64,000 nucleotides of DNA. Source: CAVQEK01 sp963711495 (GTDB taxonomy: Bacteria; Bacteroidota; Bacteroidia; Cytophagales; Cyclobacteriaceae). The notes under the pieces were generated by a model. That model saw only the letters and a program-made list of their open reading frames with translations. It made no database searches and had not been told where the DNA came from. This document shows, one piece after another, positions 18,220 to 28,051 of the stretch. The translations under genes and the position numbers were made by a program. The DNA lies in the NCBI GenBank assembly GCA_963711495.1, contig CAVQEK010000003.1:620001-684000 (forward strand), written 5' to 3'. The number at the start of each line of letters is the position of its first letter. The stretch's first letter is position 1.

Positions 18220-18583
18220 TTAAAGGATTTGGATACTCAGGGGCGACTGGAATGGACGAAACTCAGAGATGAAAAAATTCAACATTTGCTCAGGCTTGAT
18301 CCGCTTGGCCGTTTACATATTCCCTCGTCCGGTGGTAATGGCGTAATTAACGCCGATAATGGAGCCGGACATGGTCCTGGCTGGCGAATGATCGTTCAGC
18401 TTTCAGACACGATTAAAGCGTACGGAAATTTCCCGGGAGGAGAAAGCGGAATCCGGGAAGCAAATATTACGATAGCTTTATAGATAGTTTTGCTGCCGCA
18501 AGTATTATAAACTTTGGTTTATGCAGCCGGGAGAAAAAAACAGCACTAAGGTTAAATGGAAAATGTCGTTTAACAACCCATAA
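18220..18583 (+). pseudogene. Penicillin acylase family remnant (C-terminal end only)
   Basis: The first frame reads LEWTKLRDEKIQHLLRLDPLG, then GHGPGWRMIVQL and AYGNFPGGESG, the diagnostic C-terminal blocks of the penicillin amidase (N-terminal nucleophile hydrolase) beta subunit. One base is then missing, and the sequence continues in the next frame as PGSKYYDSFIDSFAA; after a second missing base it ends KYYKLWFMQPGEK to the stop at 18583. The signal peptide, alpha subunit and catalytic Ser are absent. It is a dead remnant of a roughly 800-residue periplasmic acylase. Confidence 0.85.
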
Positions 18584-18597
18584 ACGCAAACTATATC

Positions 18598-18943
18598 ATG
18601 AGAAGATTTCTTATTGTCATACTCTTAACCGGTTTACTTGTTTTCATTGCCGGATTGTATTTGCCCTGGTGGAGTGTTGCTATTGCTTCTTTCCTTGTTG
18701 TCTTATTTCTGGCCATGCGCAGTGGCAAAGCTTTTCTTGCAGGATTTATTGGTGTTTTTATTTTGTGGGCCTTGCTTGCCTGGCGGATTGATCTGCAGAA
18801 TGAAGGAATTCTATCAAAAAGAATTGCCGGATTATTTCATTTGGGGATCTTCATTTTTACTAGTTGTCTGCACAGCTTTAATAGGAGCTTTGGTGGGTGG
18901 GTTGGGAGCCTTAACCGCCAGTTATTTGAGGGTTAAAGAATAA
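18598..18943 (+). pseudogene. Small three- to four-helix membrane protein, frameshifted
   Basis: Frame 1 encodes MRRFLIVILLTGLLVFIAGL and two more hydrophobic helices as far as SKRIAGLFHLG. At the GGGG run near 18843-18846 the good sequence passes to the next frame, which gives SSFLLVVCTALIGALVGGLG and ends at 18943. Removing one base of the G run restores a single ~114-residue protein with about four membrane spans. I do not know its function. It follows the penicillin acylase remnant after 14 bases, so they were once probably co-transcribed. Confidence 0.75.
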
Positions 18944-19100
18944 TTTTATCTAATACAACAATTTAATATTCAATCTGTAAAAAGGACAATGTTGACATAA
19001 AATATATAATATCCTGGAAAGAAAAATTGTTTAAATATTGAATTAGTAACCGTAAAATTAAAGAGGTTTGCTATGAAAAAAATAATATTTATTCTAATTA

Positions 19101-20571
19101 GTCGTCCCTAAAAAAGTGGGCAGAGCGAAGTTGGAGCATATAGTTTAGGTATCGTTATGAAATACCAAAGTTGTTTTAGCCAGAAGACAATACGGCCCTT
19201 GAGTTTTCTCAAGACCCGTTTAAAATTGAATGCCGATGCCGCCATCGAGGGCGTTGATGTGATCACCCCTTATGCCTTTCAGATAGTTCCTGGCCAGGCG
19301 GTGATCTTTTTTCAGATGACCGATCACCGGTTCGATCCCTGCTCTTCGCTGGAACCACTTTTTAGCTTTCCGCTTCCTGTAGGCTGTTTTTGCCTTTTGA
19401 TTATACGGGGTGACTATCTCGGTTGCGACCACCCTGTCTATCCCCCGGTATCCCCGATCTACGATAGCCACACCTGGCCTTCTCCCTGTCAGCCGCTCTA
19501 CCTGATCGATGGCCGCAGGAAGCGTCTTGCCATCATAGATGTTTTTCTAAAGATATCATTCACTATCACCCTGGTTTTGGTCCATCCTATGCTGGTCTTA
19601 CACCCATATTCATATTTCTTGTACTCTTTCCCCTTACTCATACATTGCACATGAGGCTCATGCAAACTGTAGATCTTATTTTTATCTTTGGGCTTTTGGT
19701 CCAGCACCCGCCTGAACAGGGCAATCTTCATGGAAACGGCATTAAAAGCTGCCGGAGGAAGTTTCCGCTCCAACTCTCGCACCAGGCGGCCTGCTATGGT
19801 CCGTAACTTCCGCAGTGACTTACCGGCTATTTTTGATTGTTTCCTCCGCCTGTCAAACCGCAACTGTCTCCTCAACCCCTTCACCACAAACCGGTAGCTC
19901 TGGCGAAGTTCCAACTGGTTGGCTTCTGCTATGTCACGACATTTCTTAATGATTTTACCATAAAGCTTCTCATCGGTAGGAAAAGTAATGTTCTTCTCCT
20001 GGACGGTGGTGTCAAATATCACTTCGCCTTCCTGGCCGTCTTTTCCATTGAGCTCAATGGATAATCGAAAGATCTTTTCAGCACCCTCTTTGCCGATCCT
20101 GGTTCGGAACATGCTCAACTCATTGGCTTCAATAGGACATTTTAATTGAAATTGGCTCCCCCCGCAAAAGTACTGATAGTAGGGGTTCTCCACCCATTGC
20201 TCTACTAATGCTTCATCTGATAAATTACGAACCTGTTTTAAAATCAGCATCCCCACCATCAGCCGTATCGGTTTTGACGGCCTTCCAAAATCTTTGTAAT
20301 AGCTTTCAAACTGTTTATTGATTTCTCCCCAATTGATCAAATCAGCCATCCGGTATAATGGATGGTGTGGGTTCAACATCTGTTTGAACGTGGGGAATAG
20401 AAAGCTCAGTTGGAATTGGTCAAGGTTGTTTTGATGTGCCATTTTTTGCAGGGTTTCTTTACTTAAAATACAAAACCTGCGTCTTTTCTCAAAGCATTTT
20501 CTACCTTATTTACTCCTTAATCCTTTAATTTTCAATATATTATAGCCCATTTCGACTTTCTTAGGGTTGAC
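19101..20571 (-). mobile_element. IS5-family-like insertion sequence with target duplication
   Basis: The element is 1471 bp. Its ends are imperfect 17-bp inverted repeats: GTCGTCCCTAAAAAAGT at 19101-19117 and the complement of ACTTTCTTAGGGTTGAC at 20555-20571 (14 of 17 match). TAATTA flanks both ends (19095-19100 and 20572-20577) as a target-site duplication; because it is palindromic, the exact border could move. The element interrupts the signal-peptide codons of the alpha/beta hydrolase gene: removing it and one TAATTA copy rejoins the reading frame exactly. Confidence 0.88.
19220..20442 (-). pseudogene. IS5-family transposase, frameshifted
   Basis: The first 314 codons (20442 to 19498) give the DUF772-like N-terminal domain and the first DDE Asp in EVIFDTTVQEK. 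At a run of five T on the plus strand (19542-19546) one base appears to be missing. In the next frame the protein continues NIYDGKTLPAAIDQVERLTG, then the second Asp in AIVDRGYRG and the catalytic Glu in RAGIEPVIGHLKKDHRL, ending at 19220. Restored, it would be about 407 residues with a complete DDE triad. As written the element is not autonomous. Confidence 0.88.
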
Positions 20572-21635
20572 TAATTATCCTTCAGATGTTTACTTTAACC
20601 CAGGGAAGATTATTTTCTGACATATTGAAAGTTTACGATCAAAAAGAGGTAAAAAATAATACCAGTTGGGGCACAACTATAAATAAATTATCCGACGACA
20701 ATTTTGCTACAGAACTGTTGCCACACAAAGATGCACTTAGTCATTCCATAAATCAGGCTAAAACCCAAATAGAGATACGCTACTTCAATTCAAACGGTGC
20801 AAAGATTGCTTATTTCGACGAAGGTAAAGGTAAACCGGTAGTATTACTTCATGGGTTGAGTACTTCTTCTATGATGTGGGTGGGTATGCCAGGGGCAAAC
20901 GTAAGTTTCTTTTCCGAACTAAGCAAAAAAATGTCGTGTAATCGCCCTAGACCTTCGGGGCCATGGTCGTAGTGACAAACCACATGATCCAAAAAAGTAT
21001 AGAAAGGAAATGTCTGAAGACATTGTCCGTTTACTTGACCATCTCGATATAAAGAAGGCACATGTTATAGGTTATTCGTTTGGAAGTGAAGTAGCCGGGA
21101 AGCTTCTGGTTACACATCCTGACCGGCTGCTTAGTATGACATTTGGAGGCGGTGGACCGAGATTAATGGATTCCAAAATGAAGTGGTTCGAAAAAGTGCA
21201 TGATGCCACTGCCCAATCCCTTGATCAAGAAAAAGGACTTGGCCCATTAATACTCGGTTTGAATCCAGAGGGTCAGCCAAAACCGGATTCCGAACAAATA
21301 ACTGCTATAAATAGACAGCTTCTGGAAAATCAGGATCAAAAAGCACTTGCGGCAGTACTTCATGCTGATAAAGGACTGAAGGTCAGCAAAGAAGAACTAA
21401 ATAGAAATAAGGTACCGGTACTCTTTATATACGGCAGCGGCAATAACTTTTCAAAGGAACGTGTCGAAGAAGATCAGAAATTAAACCCCAATGCAACTAT
21501 TCGTGTAATTCAAGGTGGTAACCATCTGAATACTCCCGTACGACCAGATTTCTTGATAGATATTCAAGAATTTCTCGATACTCATGAGAAGTAAATTGAT
21601 TGTAAGAATGAATAAATTAACAATCATAATCTTTA

Positions 21636-23438
21636 ATGAAAAAAATTAAAAAATTCCTCCTTGTTTTTTTAGCCGTGTTCCTACTCTTAGGCGGATGGTG
21701 GACTTACCGGCTAATTTGGGGAAAACCCCTGAATATAAATCATTTTTACACTCGTGTGTTTGCTGAGTATTTGCTGCACGATCCGAAAATACTTTCCCAA
21801 ATGGGGGCGTTTGAAAATACCTGGCTCGATTTCTACAGTGACAAGCTAAATGATGCTTCCCCAAATCGCTGTCAAAAAATGTTCAGCATGGCAAAAAGTG
21901 ATCTTGAAATGCTGCATCGTTATGATCGGGACAGACTGTACGAATCGGGCAAACTTTCTTACGATATTCTGGAATGGTATCTGAAAGATCGGTTGGCGGA
22001 CAAAAAATTTATATTCTACGATTATCCGGTCAATCAAATACATGTTATTCAGGTGGAACTTCCTCAATTTATGAAAGACATGCATAAAGTGATGGATAAA
22101 TCGAGTGCCAAAAGTTACATCTCGCGCCTCTCGAAGTTTGGCACAAAATTTAATCAGGTCATCGAAGGGCTCAAATATCGGGATAGTCTGGGAGTCATTC
22201 CGCCGAAATTTGTTATTGAAAGGGTTCTCGAAGAAATGGATAATTTCATTCATACTCCGGTTCAGAAAAAGGATTTGCTTACATCGTTTAAGCTTAAATT
22301 GGAGAAAGTAAAAAAACTGAACGATCAGGAAGAGAGCAAATTTTATTCACAGGTTGAAGAGCAGATTACTCAAACGGTTTATCCTGCTTATCAGGAATTA
22401 ATTAACTATTTGAAAAATCTCGAAATCAAATCAACAAACGATGCAGGAGTGTGGAAATTTCCAAATGGTGACGCTTACTATGCTTACGCACTACGGAGCA
22501 ATACAACATTGGATTACTCTCCTGAAAAAGTGCACCAAATCGGTCTGAAAGAAGTATCCCGAATAGAAACGGAAATGAAAAAAATACTGGACAGTCTGGG
22601 TTATAAACGGGAAACTGTGGGTGAAGATGTGCAGGAATTAAATAAAAATAAACGATTTGTATTTGGAAAAAGTGAACAAGTACATAAAGCCGCTTTGGAC
22701 ACTTTCCAGAATATTGTTGACGAAATAAAAGGGAATATAAGCAATACTTTTAATATACCCGCTCACCTGAATGTTGAAGTGAGAGAAGCTCCTGACTTTA
22801 AGAAAGAAAACGGAGACATTGGTTACGCAATACCACCCTCTTTAGACGGATCAAGACCCGGTATCTTTTATTTGAATTTCGATAATTTTTACCGGTATGA
22901 AATGCGGACGATCGCTTACCACGAATCCATTCCCGGGCACCTGTTTCGAAATACGATCGGGCAACGGATGCAAAATATGCCGGGTTTCAGAAAAGTAATT
23001 TCCTTTACAGCTTACAGTGAAGGTTGGGCTGTATATTGTGAAAAGTTAGCCCGCGAACTGGGGTTTGAAAAAGATCCGTACAGTCAGTTGGGCGAATTAC
23101 ATGGCCAGTTGCTTTTTGCAGTCTATTCGGTTGTCGATACGGGCAATCATTACAAAAGATGGACCCGGCAACAGGCTATTGACTATATGATGGAACAGAT
23201 GGGTTGCAGCGAAAGTTATGCAACAAATACCGTTGACCGCAGTATTGTTTATCCCGGAGTTGAACCAGCATATCTGATGGGGAAGTTAAAAATACTGGAA
23301 TTACGAAAGAAAGCCCGTCAACAATTAGGAGACAAGTTTAATCTGAAAGACTTTCATGACATGATACTCCGGAACGGCGAAATGCCGCTAACAATCCTCG
23401 AAAAAGTTGTAGACCAATATATTGCAGATAAAAAGTAA
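21636..23438 (+). CDS. DUF885 family protein (putative zinc peptidase, membrane-anchored)
   Basis: The intact 600-residue protein starts with a short basic tail and one hydrophobic helix (FLLVFLAVFLLLGGWW), so it is exported or anchored by its N-terminus. The mid-C-terminal part has the DUF885 metal motif HESIPGH at about residues 429-435, followed by EGWAVYCEKL, where a third ligand Glu is expected. DUF885 proteins resemble M32/M3-like gluzincins; peptidase activity is inferred. It starts 42 bases after the split hydrolase gene and may share its transcript. Confidence 0.88.
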   Translation: MKKIKKFLLVFLAVFLLLGGWWTYRLIWGKPLNINHFYTRVFAEYLLHDPKILSQMGAFENTWLDFYSDKLNDASPNRCQKMFSMAKSDLEMLHRYDRDRLYESGKLSYDILEWYLKDRLADKKFIFYDYPVNQIHVIQVELPQFMKDMHKVMDKSSAKSYISRLSKFGTKFNQVIEGLKYRDSLGVIPPKFVIERVLEEMDNFIHTPVQKKDLLTSFKLKLEKVKKLNDQEESKFYSQVEEQITQTVYPAYQELINYLKNLEIKSTNDAGVWKFPNGDAYYAYALRSNTTLDYSPEKVHQIGLKEVSRIETEMKKILDSLGYKRETVGEDVQELNKNKRFVFGKSEQVHKAALDTFQNIVDEIKGNISNTFNIPAHLNVEVREAPDFKKENGDIGYAIPPSLDGSRPGIFYLNFDNFYRYEMRTIAYHESIPGHLFRNTIGQRMQNMPGFRKVISFTAYSEGWAVYCEKLARELGFEKDPYSQLGELHGQLLFAVYSVVDTGNHYKRWTRQQAIDYMMEQMGCSESYATNTVDRSIVYPGVEPAYLMGKLKILELRKKARQQLGDKFNLKDFHDMILRNGEMPLTILEKVVDQYIADKK

Positions 23439-23467
23439 TAAAGGTAGAAATTACAGCTGAAAGCTGC

Positions 23468-23760
23468 TTACTCCTTGATGTATTTTTCAAACACTTCTAC
23501 CAATTCCTTTGCGGCAGGCGGCCGACCGGTTTGAGCGTTTATCGTCACAGCAATTACTTTGGCTTTCACGATCAATTTCATATCCGACAGCCGGTAGATA
23601 TCCTAAAGAAAGATGAATTTCAAATTACCTTCGCGGGCCATATTCAACTTGCACACAAACCGGTGGCCGCTGTTCAATGGCGATATAATCAATTTCAACT
23701 CGAATTGTTCACAATCCCTGTAGGTCGCATTCGTAATCGCGCTTTAAAAATGCAACTCAA
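23468..23760 (-). pseudogene. Thioesterase (4HBT-fold) remnant
   Basis: On the minus strand the frame ending at 23468 reads DIYRLSDMKLIVKAKVIAV, then TINAQTGRPPAAKELVEVFEKYIKE, a typical acyl-CoA thioester hydrolase C-terminus. Upstream the sequence continues as ATYRDCEQFELKLIISPLN and GNLKFIF before an in-frame TAG near 23608. The N-terminal hot-dog half with the catalytic Asp is missing. It is a dead fragment; the upstream limit is approximate. Confidence 0.65.
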
Positions 23761-24001
23761 AAATATAGTCCATCATCTTTCAAATCCCAGAAAAGGTAAA
23801 AGTACCAAAATCCACAAAATTTGTAATAAAGAAAAAGGCCACAGTGTGCCAAGAGCCATTCGTAATATCTTGCCTTATTGTTTCATTAGTAATAAAACAA
23901 AGGTAGAAAACCAATCAATAATATTATTTTGTTCCGCTTAGGACAGAGCCTGAAGAAACAATGCCTGATTTACCCTCATCTTTTTCCAATGGGAAAAATA
24001 A

Positions 24002-24330
24002 TTAATTATTAGTAATCCACTCAGCGATCCAATCGCCCACTTCGGATGTCTTGTAAGCTTTTCCTTCAGCAATGTCTTCTGTAACCACACCGTCTGCCAT
24101 AGAAGCTGCCACAGCATCGCGGATCAGCTTACCTTCATCCATCAGGTTGAACGCATACTCTAACATCATGGCAGCTGAAAGGATCGTGGCAATCGGGTTT
24201 GCAATGTCTTTTCCGTCAGCCTGTACGATCCGTGGATCGGCTCGAACGCCGATGTATGGATCCACATGGAAGCTGATGGCAATAAACCAAGCGACCCATT
24301 GATCACGCCGCGCCCGGATCAGGTAATCCT
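24002..24330 (-). pseudogene. leuB: 3-isopropylmalate dehydrogenase (leuB) C-terminal remnant
   Basis: The minus-strand frame ending at 24002 contains DGKDIANPIATILSAAMMLEY, the conserved C-terminal box of LeuB (leucine biosynthesis, oxidative decarboxylation of 3-isopropylmalate). Upstream, in a different frame, lie GSLGLLPSASM and TSAFEPIHGS, which should precede that box, so at least one indel broke the gene. The nucleotide-binding and substrate-binding N-terminal two-thirds are missing. The fragment ends near 24330. A functional copy presumably exists elsewhere. Confidence 0.85.
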
Positions 24331-24552
24331 AAATATTGCTGTGAAATAACAGAATGTTTGTTAAAAATGATTGTCTTCATATTTCATTTACTGGTCTCCA
24401 AAAATATATGAGGGAGAATTTATGATTTTCATGAATCGGGTTCTGAATTAACTGGCCTTGATCATGATTTTATCAATTTACGCTATTCAATATTGTTATT
24501 TGATAAAAATAATAATACTACTAAATTACGTGTTTTCCATATATCATATTCA

Positions 24553-25134
24553 ATGTTCAAAACACTGTTTCACCATATTCAACAAACCTGCCCTGAAATC
24601 ACCGATGATGAGTGTAACATGATCTTCAAAACGATTACTGTGGAAGAGATCCCAAAGAAAACCATTTTATGGAAAATTGGTGATCATGTAAAAAAAACAC
24701 GTTTCGTTGTCAAAGGGTGTTTTCGATATTTTAATATCAATGAAAATGGTCATGAATGCACTACACATTTTGCCATGGAGGATTATTGGATTGGCGATTT
24801 CAACAGCATAATAAACGACGAACCTGCCAGGCAAAATATTCAGTCCCTGGAAGATGCCATGGTCATTTGTATAGACCGCAATGATTTTAAAAGGCTCATG
24901 GAAGAATGCCTTTCTTTTAGCAAGTTCACATACATCAAGAGAAGCCGCGCATATGATGCTTCCATTCAACGAGTGGCAGAATTGAATGAATCTGCCGAAG
25001 TGCGGTATCAACACCTTATAAAAAAGCATCCTGAAGCCCTCTTGCGAATTCCCCTTTATCACATCGCCTCTTATCTGGGAATTACGCCTGAATCACTGAG
25101 TAGATTGCGAAAGAAAATGGCCTTGGAAGGTTAA
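24553..25134 (+). CDS. Crp/Fnr-family transcriptional regulator
   Basis: The product is 193 residues from ATG 24553; an upstream ATG at 24493 would add 20 residues before the cyclic-nucleotide-binding-like beta roll and is less likely. The sensor domain includes the region TRFVVKGCFRYF, and the C-terminal winged helix reads YHIASYLGITPESLSRLRKK, typical of Bacteroidota Crp/Fnr proteins. There is no Fe-S Cys cluster, so it is not an oxygen-sensing Fnr. The methyltransferase gene follows after 217 bases on the same strand and is the obvious possible target. Confidence 0.88.
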   Translation: MFKTLFHHIQQTCPEITDDECNMIFKTITVEEIPKKTILWKIGDHVKKTRFVVKGCFRYFNINENGHECTTHFAMEDYWIGDFNSIINDEPARQNIQSLEDAMVICIDRNDFKRLMEECLSFSKFTYIKRSRAYDASIQRVAELNESAEVRYQHLIKKHPEALLRIPLYHIASYLGITPESLSRLRKKMALEG

Positions 25135-25249
25135 ACATATTATTTTTTCAGGCCAGCCAACATTTTTACTAGGCTAATTGGACACGCCCAACATAATCGA
25201 CAGGACCGCTAAAACATTCTAAGTCAATTGTTACAAAGCATTTCTTATC

Positions 25250-25289
25250 ATAGGTCAATTTTTCAGGAAATCATTTTACCATAGGTCAA
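25250..25289 (+). promoter_or_regulatory. Direct repeat upstream of the methyltransferase gene
   Basis: ATAGGTCAA occurs at 25250-25258 and again at 25281-25289, 31 bases apart (about three helical turns), with AAGTCAA nearby at 25221. The site lies 60-100 bases before the methyltransferase start and just downstream of a Crp/Fnr gene. It could be a regulator binding site, but the motif is a direct rather than inverted repeat, unlike a classical Crp box. Confidence 0.3.
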
Positions 25290-25351
25290 AGGAATTGTGT
25301 TTTGCTTTCTGTTGATTTGAATTTCTCATTTGAAACTTAAAAACTTATACC

Positions 25352-26398
25352 ATGAAAGAGCAAGTATCAACCGTCGAAAAACAAATTACCCCGGATGTCA
25401 TCATGAAGGTAGGCATGGGGTTTTGGGCCTCCAAAACTTTACTCACTGCCGTAAATATGGAATTATTCACACACCTGTCTTTATGCCCGTTGAGTGGCGA
25501 AGAAATACAAAAAAAATTAGGCCTTCATTCCAGGTCCACGTATGATTTTCTGGATGCACTGGTAACGTTGGGATTTCTCGAACGGAAAGGATTGAAAGAG
25601 GAGGCATTTTACAGCAATACCAAAGAAACCGAAGAATTTCTCGATAAAAGAAAACCCACCTACATTGGAGGTCTTCTCGAAATGGCCAATAACAGGCTAT
25701 ATCCATTTTGGGGTAATCTTGAAGAAGGTTTAAAAACAGGGAAACCACAAAATGAAATCAAAAATTCTGGCAAACCACTTTTCGAGTCGATCTATGACGA
25801 CCCCAACAAATTGAAAGAATTCATGTTGGCCATGCAAGGTGCTCAAATGGGGGCCTTTATTGCATTGGCCACAACATTTGATTTTTCAAATTATACCACG
25901 CTGTGTGATGTTGGAGGGGCAATGGGTGCTCTTGCCATCCAGGTGGCTTTGAATAACGATCACATGAATTGTATAACCGCTGACCTGCCTGTCGTTGAGC
26001 CCATAACCAAAGAAAATATTAATGATTTCCGATTGCAGGACAGAATTAAAACCGAAGCCTTTGATTTTTTTACCGATGAATTTCCCAAAGCTGATGTAAT
26101 CACTATGGGTAATATACTGCACGATTGGGGATTGGAAGAAAAAAAGATATTAATCAAAAAAGCTTATGATGCGCTGCCAACTGGTGGATCATTGATCATT
26201 ATTGAAAATGTAATCGACAATAACCGAAGCAAAAATGCATTCGGATTACTTATGTCTTTGAATATGCTGATTGAAACCACCGATGGATTTGATTATACAC
26301 ATCAGGATTTTGACGACTGGGCAAAAGAAACAGGATTTTCAAAGACTGAATTGCTGCCACTGGCAGGTCCGACATCAGCTGCCATTGCTATTAAATAA
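25352..26398 (+). CDS. SAM-dependent O-methyltransferase-like protein
   Basis: The 348-residue protein has an N-terminal winged-helix dimerisation domain (residues ~15-95, MELFTHL and LSGEEIQKKLGL) and a C-terminal Rossmann methyltransferase fold. The SAM-binding motif is VGGAMGALA near residues 191-199, and NILHDWG near 253 is typical of the Methyltransf_2 / hydroxyindole-O-methyltransferase-like family, where His acts as base. The substrate is unknown; family members methylate small phenolic or polyketide hydroxyls. Confidence 0.88.
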   Translation: MKEQVSTVEKQITPDVIMKVGMGFWASKTLLTAVNMELFTHLSLCPLSGEEIQKKLGLHSRSTYDFLDALVTLGFLERKGLKEEAFYSNTKETEEFLDKRKPTYIGGLLEMANNRLYPFWGNLEEGLKTGKPQNEIKNSGKPLFESIYDDPNKLKEFMLAMQGAQMGAFIALATTFDFSNYTTLCDVGGAMGALAIQVALNNDHMNCITADLPVVEPITKENINDFRLQDRIKTEAFDFFTDEFPKADVITMGNILHDWGLEEKKILIKKAYDALPTGGSLIIIENVIDNNRSKNAFGLLMSLNMLIETTDGFDYTHQDFDDWAKETGFSKTELLPLAGPTSAAIAIK

Positions 26399-26709
26399 AA
26401 AAACAGATGTAGCTATTAATGGAACAGACAGGGAATGATACGCCCGGCCTGTTCTTATGTAAATTTACTTTTAAATGCATCTATCCTTACTCAATCATGT
26501 TGTCAGGTAAGTCTGCTATTATAACTGTTATTTCGAAAGTTCACCAACAGAGATCCACACCCATTCCCAAATGTATATTTTATGTAATTACTCATATTAT
26601 TCAAATATCCATTTTTAAACGAACGTGAATTCTCCAGAAAACTCCCAGGTTAAATGACTGATCCCTGGTGGTTCCCATATTCATGTAAAAATATGCGCCC
26701 GGCGGAATT
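26399..26709. other. Intergenic, nothing recognised
   Basis: This gap lies between convergent genes. I see no convincing ORF, RNA or repeat. Confidence 0.4.
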
Positions 26710-27648
26710 TTATCTTTTTGTCTTCCATCCAATGACTTCCACGTGAACATTGGCAAAGAACGCATCGGGATGCTTTCCCCATGCTTGGATACTTTTTTTT
26801 AAGTGTTCGACTGTGGTGGTGTCGGCCCATCCATTTTTTATAATGTCCCGGCCAAAAGGTCCGTCGAGCAAAGAAATGGTAATATCGGCATGAGACGCTA
26901 CGGCTTCCGGAGTACCTTTTGTGTCTGATGATACACTCTTGATGGTATTCACAAAACCAGCTTCCCTCAAGATTCCCGGAAGTCTCTTGCCAATGGCAAT
27001 ATCACTTCCCCTGCTTTCATGCCATAAGTTGAATAGTCTGTCCAATTCTTTTAATGGTTCAACCTGGTTACCCCACAATACCGCATCCACATCGACATCC
27101 CGTGCACCCAGGAAACCTCCCGGCTTGAGTACCCGGTAAGCTTCGCTGGCAGCCGGGATAGCATTTTTTGAAAGGTGAGTAAATACATTGTTCTCAAAAG
27201 CTGCATCAAAAACTTCATTTTCAAAGGGCAGGCAAAGTGCATCCCCTTGTTGGAATGATACGTTGGCCACACCCATTTTCGCCGCCAAATTTTTGGCTGA
27301 ATCAATGTGCGTTATATCATGGTCGATACCGATAACATGCCCGGGTCCCACCACTTTCGCCAGCCCAATAGTAATTGTGCCTGGTCCACAGCCAATATCC
27401 AGCAAATCCATACCGGGTTGAAGATAGGGCAGTAAAAATGCAGCTTGTGCGTTCGCTCTTCTGGTTGCATAGTCCCGGTCTAAACCAGGTGTTACACCAT
27501 GGGCGCGTTCGTTCTTGGAAAACATGGCAAAAATCTCCTCACGTAGTCGATAATTAAATGATGGATATTCATCTGGAAATTGATACATTTCCTTTGTCTT
27601 TTGCCAAAAAGCTATGAAAGCATTTTGATCATAAGCATCGATTTGCAA
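26710..27648 (-). CDS. Class I SAM-dependent methyltransferase (UbiE-like)
   Basis: The 312-residue protein has the Rossmann motif I LDIGCGPGTITIGLA near residues 84-98, the acidic loop IGIDHD, and motif III-like AYRVLKPGGFLG, as in UbiE/COQ5-like enzymes. The start is TTG 27648, with an in-frame TAA three codons upstream and the next Met 16 residues in, so TTG is the likely start. A C-terminal ~100-residue extension past the core probably shapes the substrate pocket. The substrate is unknown. Confidence 0.85.
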   Translation of the reverse strand: MQIDAYDQNAFIAFWQKTKEMYQFPDEYPSFNYRLREEIFAMFSKNERAHGVTPGLDRDYATRRANAQAAFLLPYLQPGMDLLDIGCGPGTITIGLAKVVGPGHVIGIDHDITHIDSAKNLAAKMGVANVSFQQGDALCLPFENEVFDAAFENNVFTHLSKNAIPAASEAYRVLKPGGFLGARDVDVDAVLWGNQVEPLKELDRLFNLWHESRGSDIAIGKRLPGILREAGFVNTIKSVSSDTKGTPEAVASHADITISLLDGPFGRDIIKNGWADTTTVEHLKKSIQAWGKHPDAFFANVHVEVIGWKTKR

Positions 27649-28051
27649 TCCACCTTATTTTTGAAATAACGTTTCAAAACTGAAGTTCATTATCACTGAA
27701 GACAAACGATATCCGAAATTGAAGCTATCTCCAGACAATGATATTTACTTTTATGTCGGATTATCATTTCGCAAAAAGATTATTAAGGTTGCTTAAGAAG
27801 CACAGCAGCAAACCGCAGTTATGTACAATAAATTCGATATAAAATGTTATCTGTTTTTCACGGGAATCTACAAGTTATACTGATTTACACTTTGTGGAAT
27901 TAATATACAGTTATGCGTGGAATTTTTTCCCAGCATTGTTCATGCGAAAGGAGTTGAATCTTCCAATTCCGGATTATTTCCAGGCTGGTCGGAAAATTGT
28001 ATCACTAATGAATAAATAATCTATAACACAGATCACTAAAACACGAGAGTT
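27649..28051. other. Intergenic region, nothing recognised
   Basis: This 403-base AT-rich gap lies between divergent genes and probably contains both promoters. No ORF or structured RNA stands out. Confidence 0.4.

Larger units (their letters stand above)
19073..21594 (+). pseudogene. Secreted alpha/beta hydrolase, split by the IS and frameshifted
   Basis: ATG 19073 begins MKKIIFILI; after the IS and one TAATTA copy the same frame continues ILQMFTLTQG from 20578, a proper signal peptide. The mature part has the oxyanion strand VVLLHGLS, and after an extra base in an A7 run (20925-20931) the next frame reads CRVIALDLRGHGRSDKP, then GYSFGS with the nucleophilic Ser, a cap and finally GGNHLN with the catalytic His before the stop at 21594. 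It is a typical small-ester hydrolase, broken twice: by insertion and by a one-base indel. Confidence 0.9.

Noticed and set aside
19220..20442. Programmed -1 frameshift of an IS transposase
   Set aside because: The shift is located at a short A5 run with no visible slippery heptamer or downstream structure, and many nearby genes carry similar indels; simple mutation or error is more likely.
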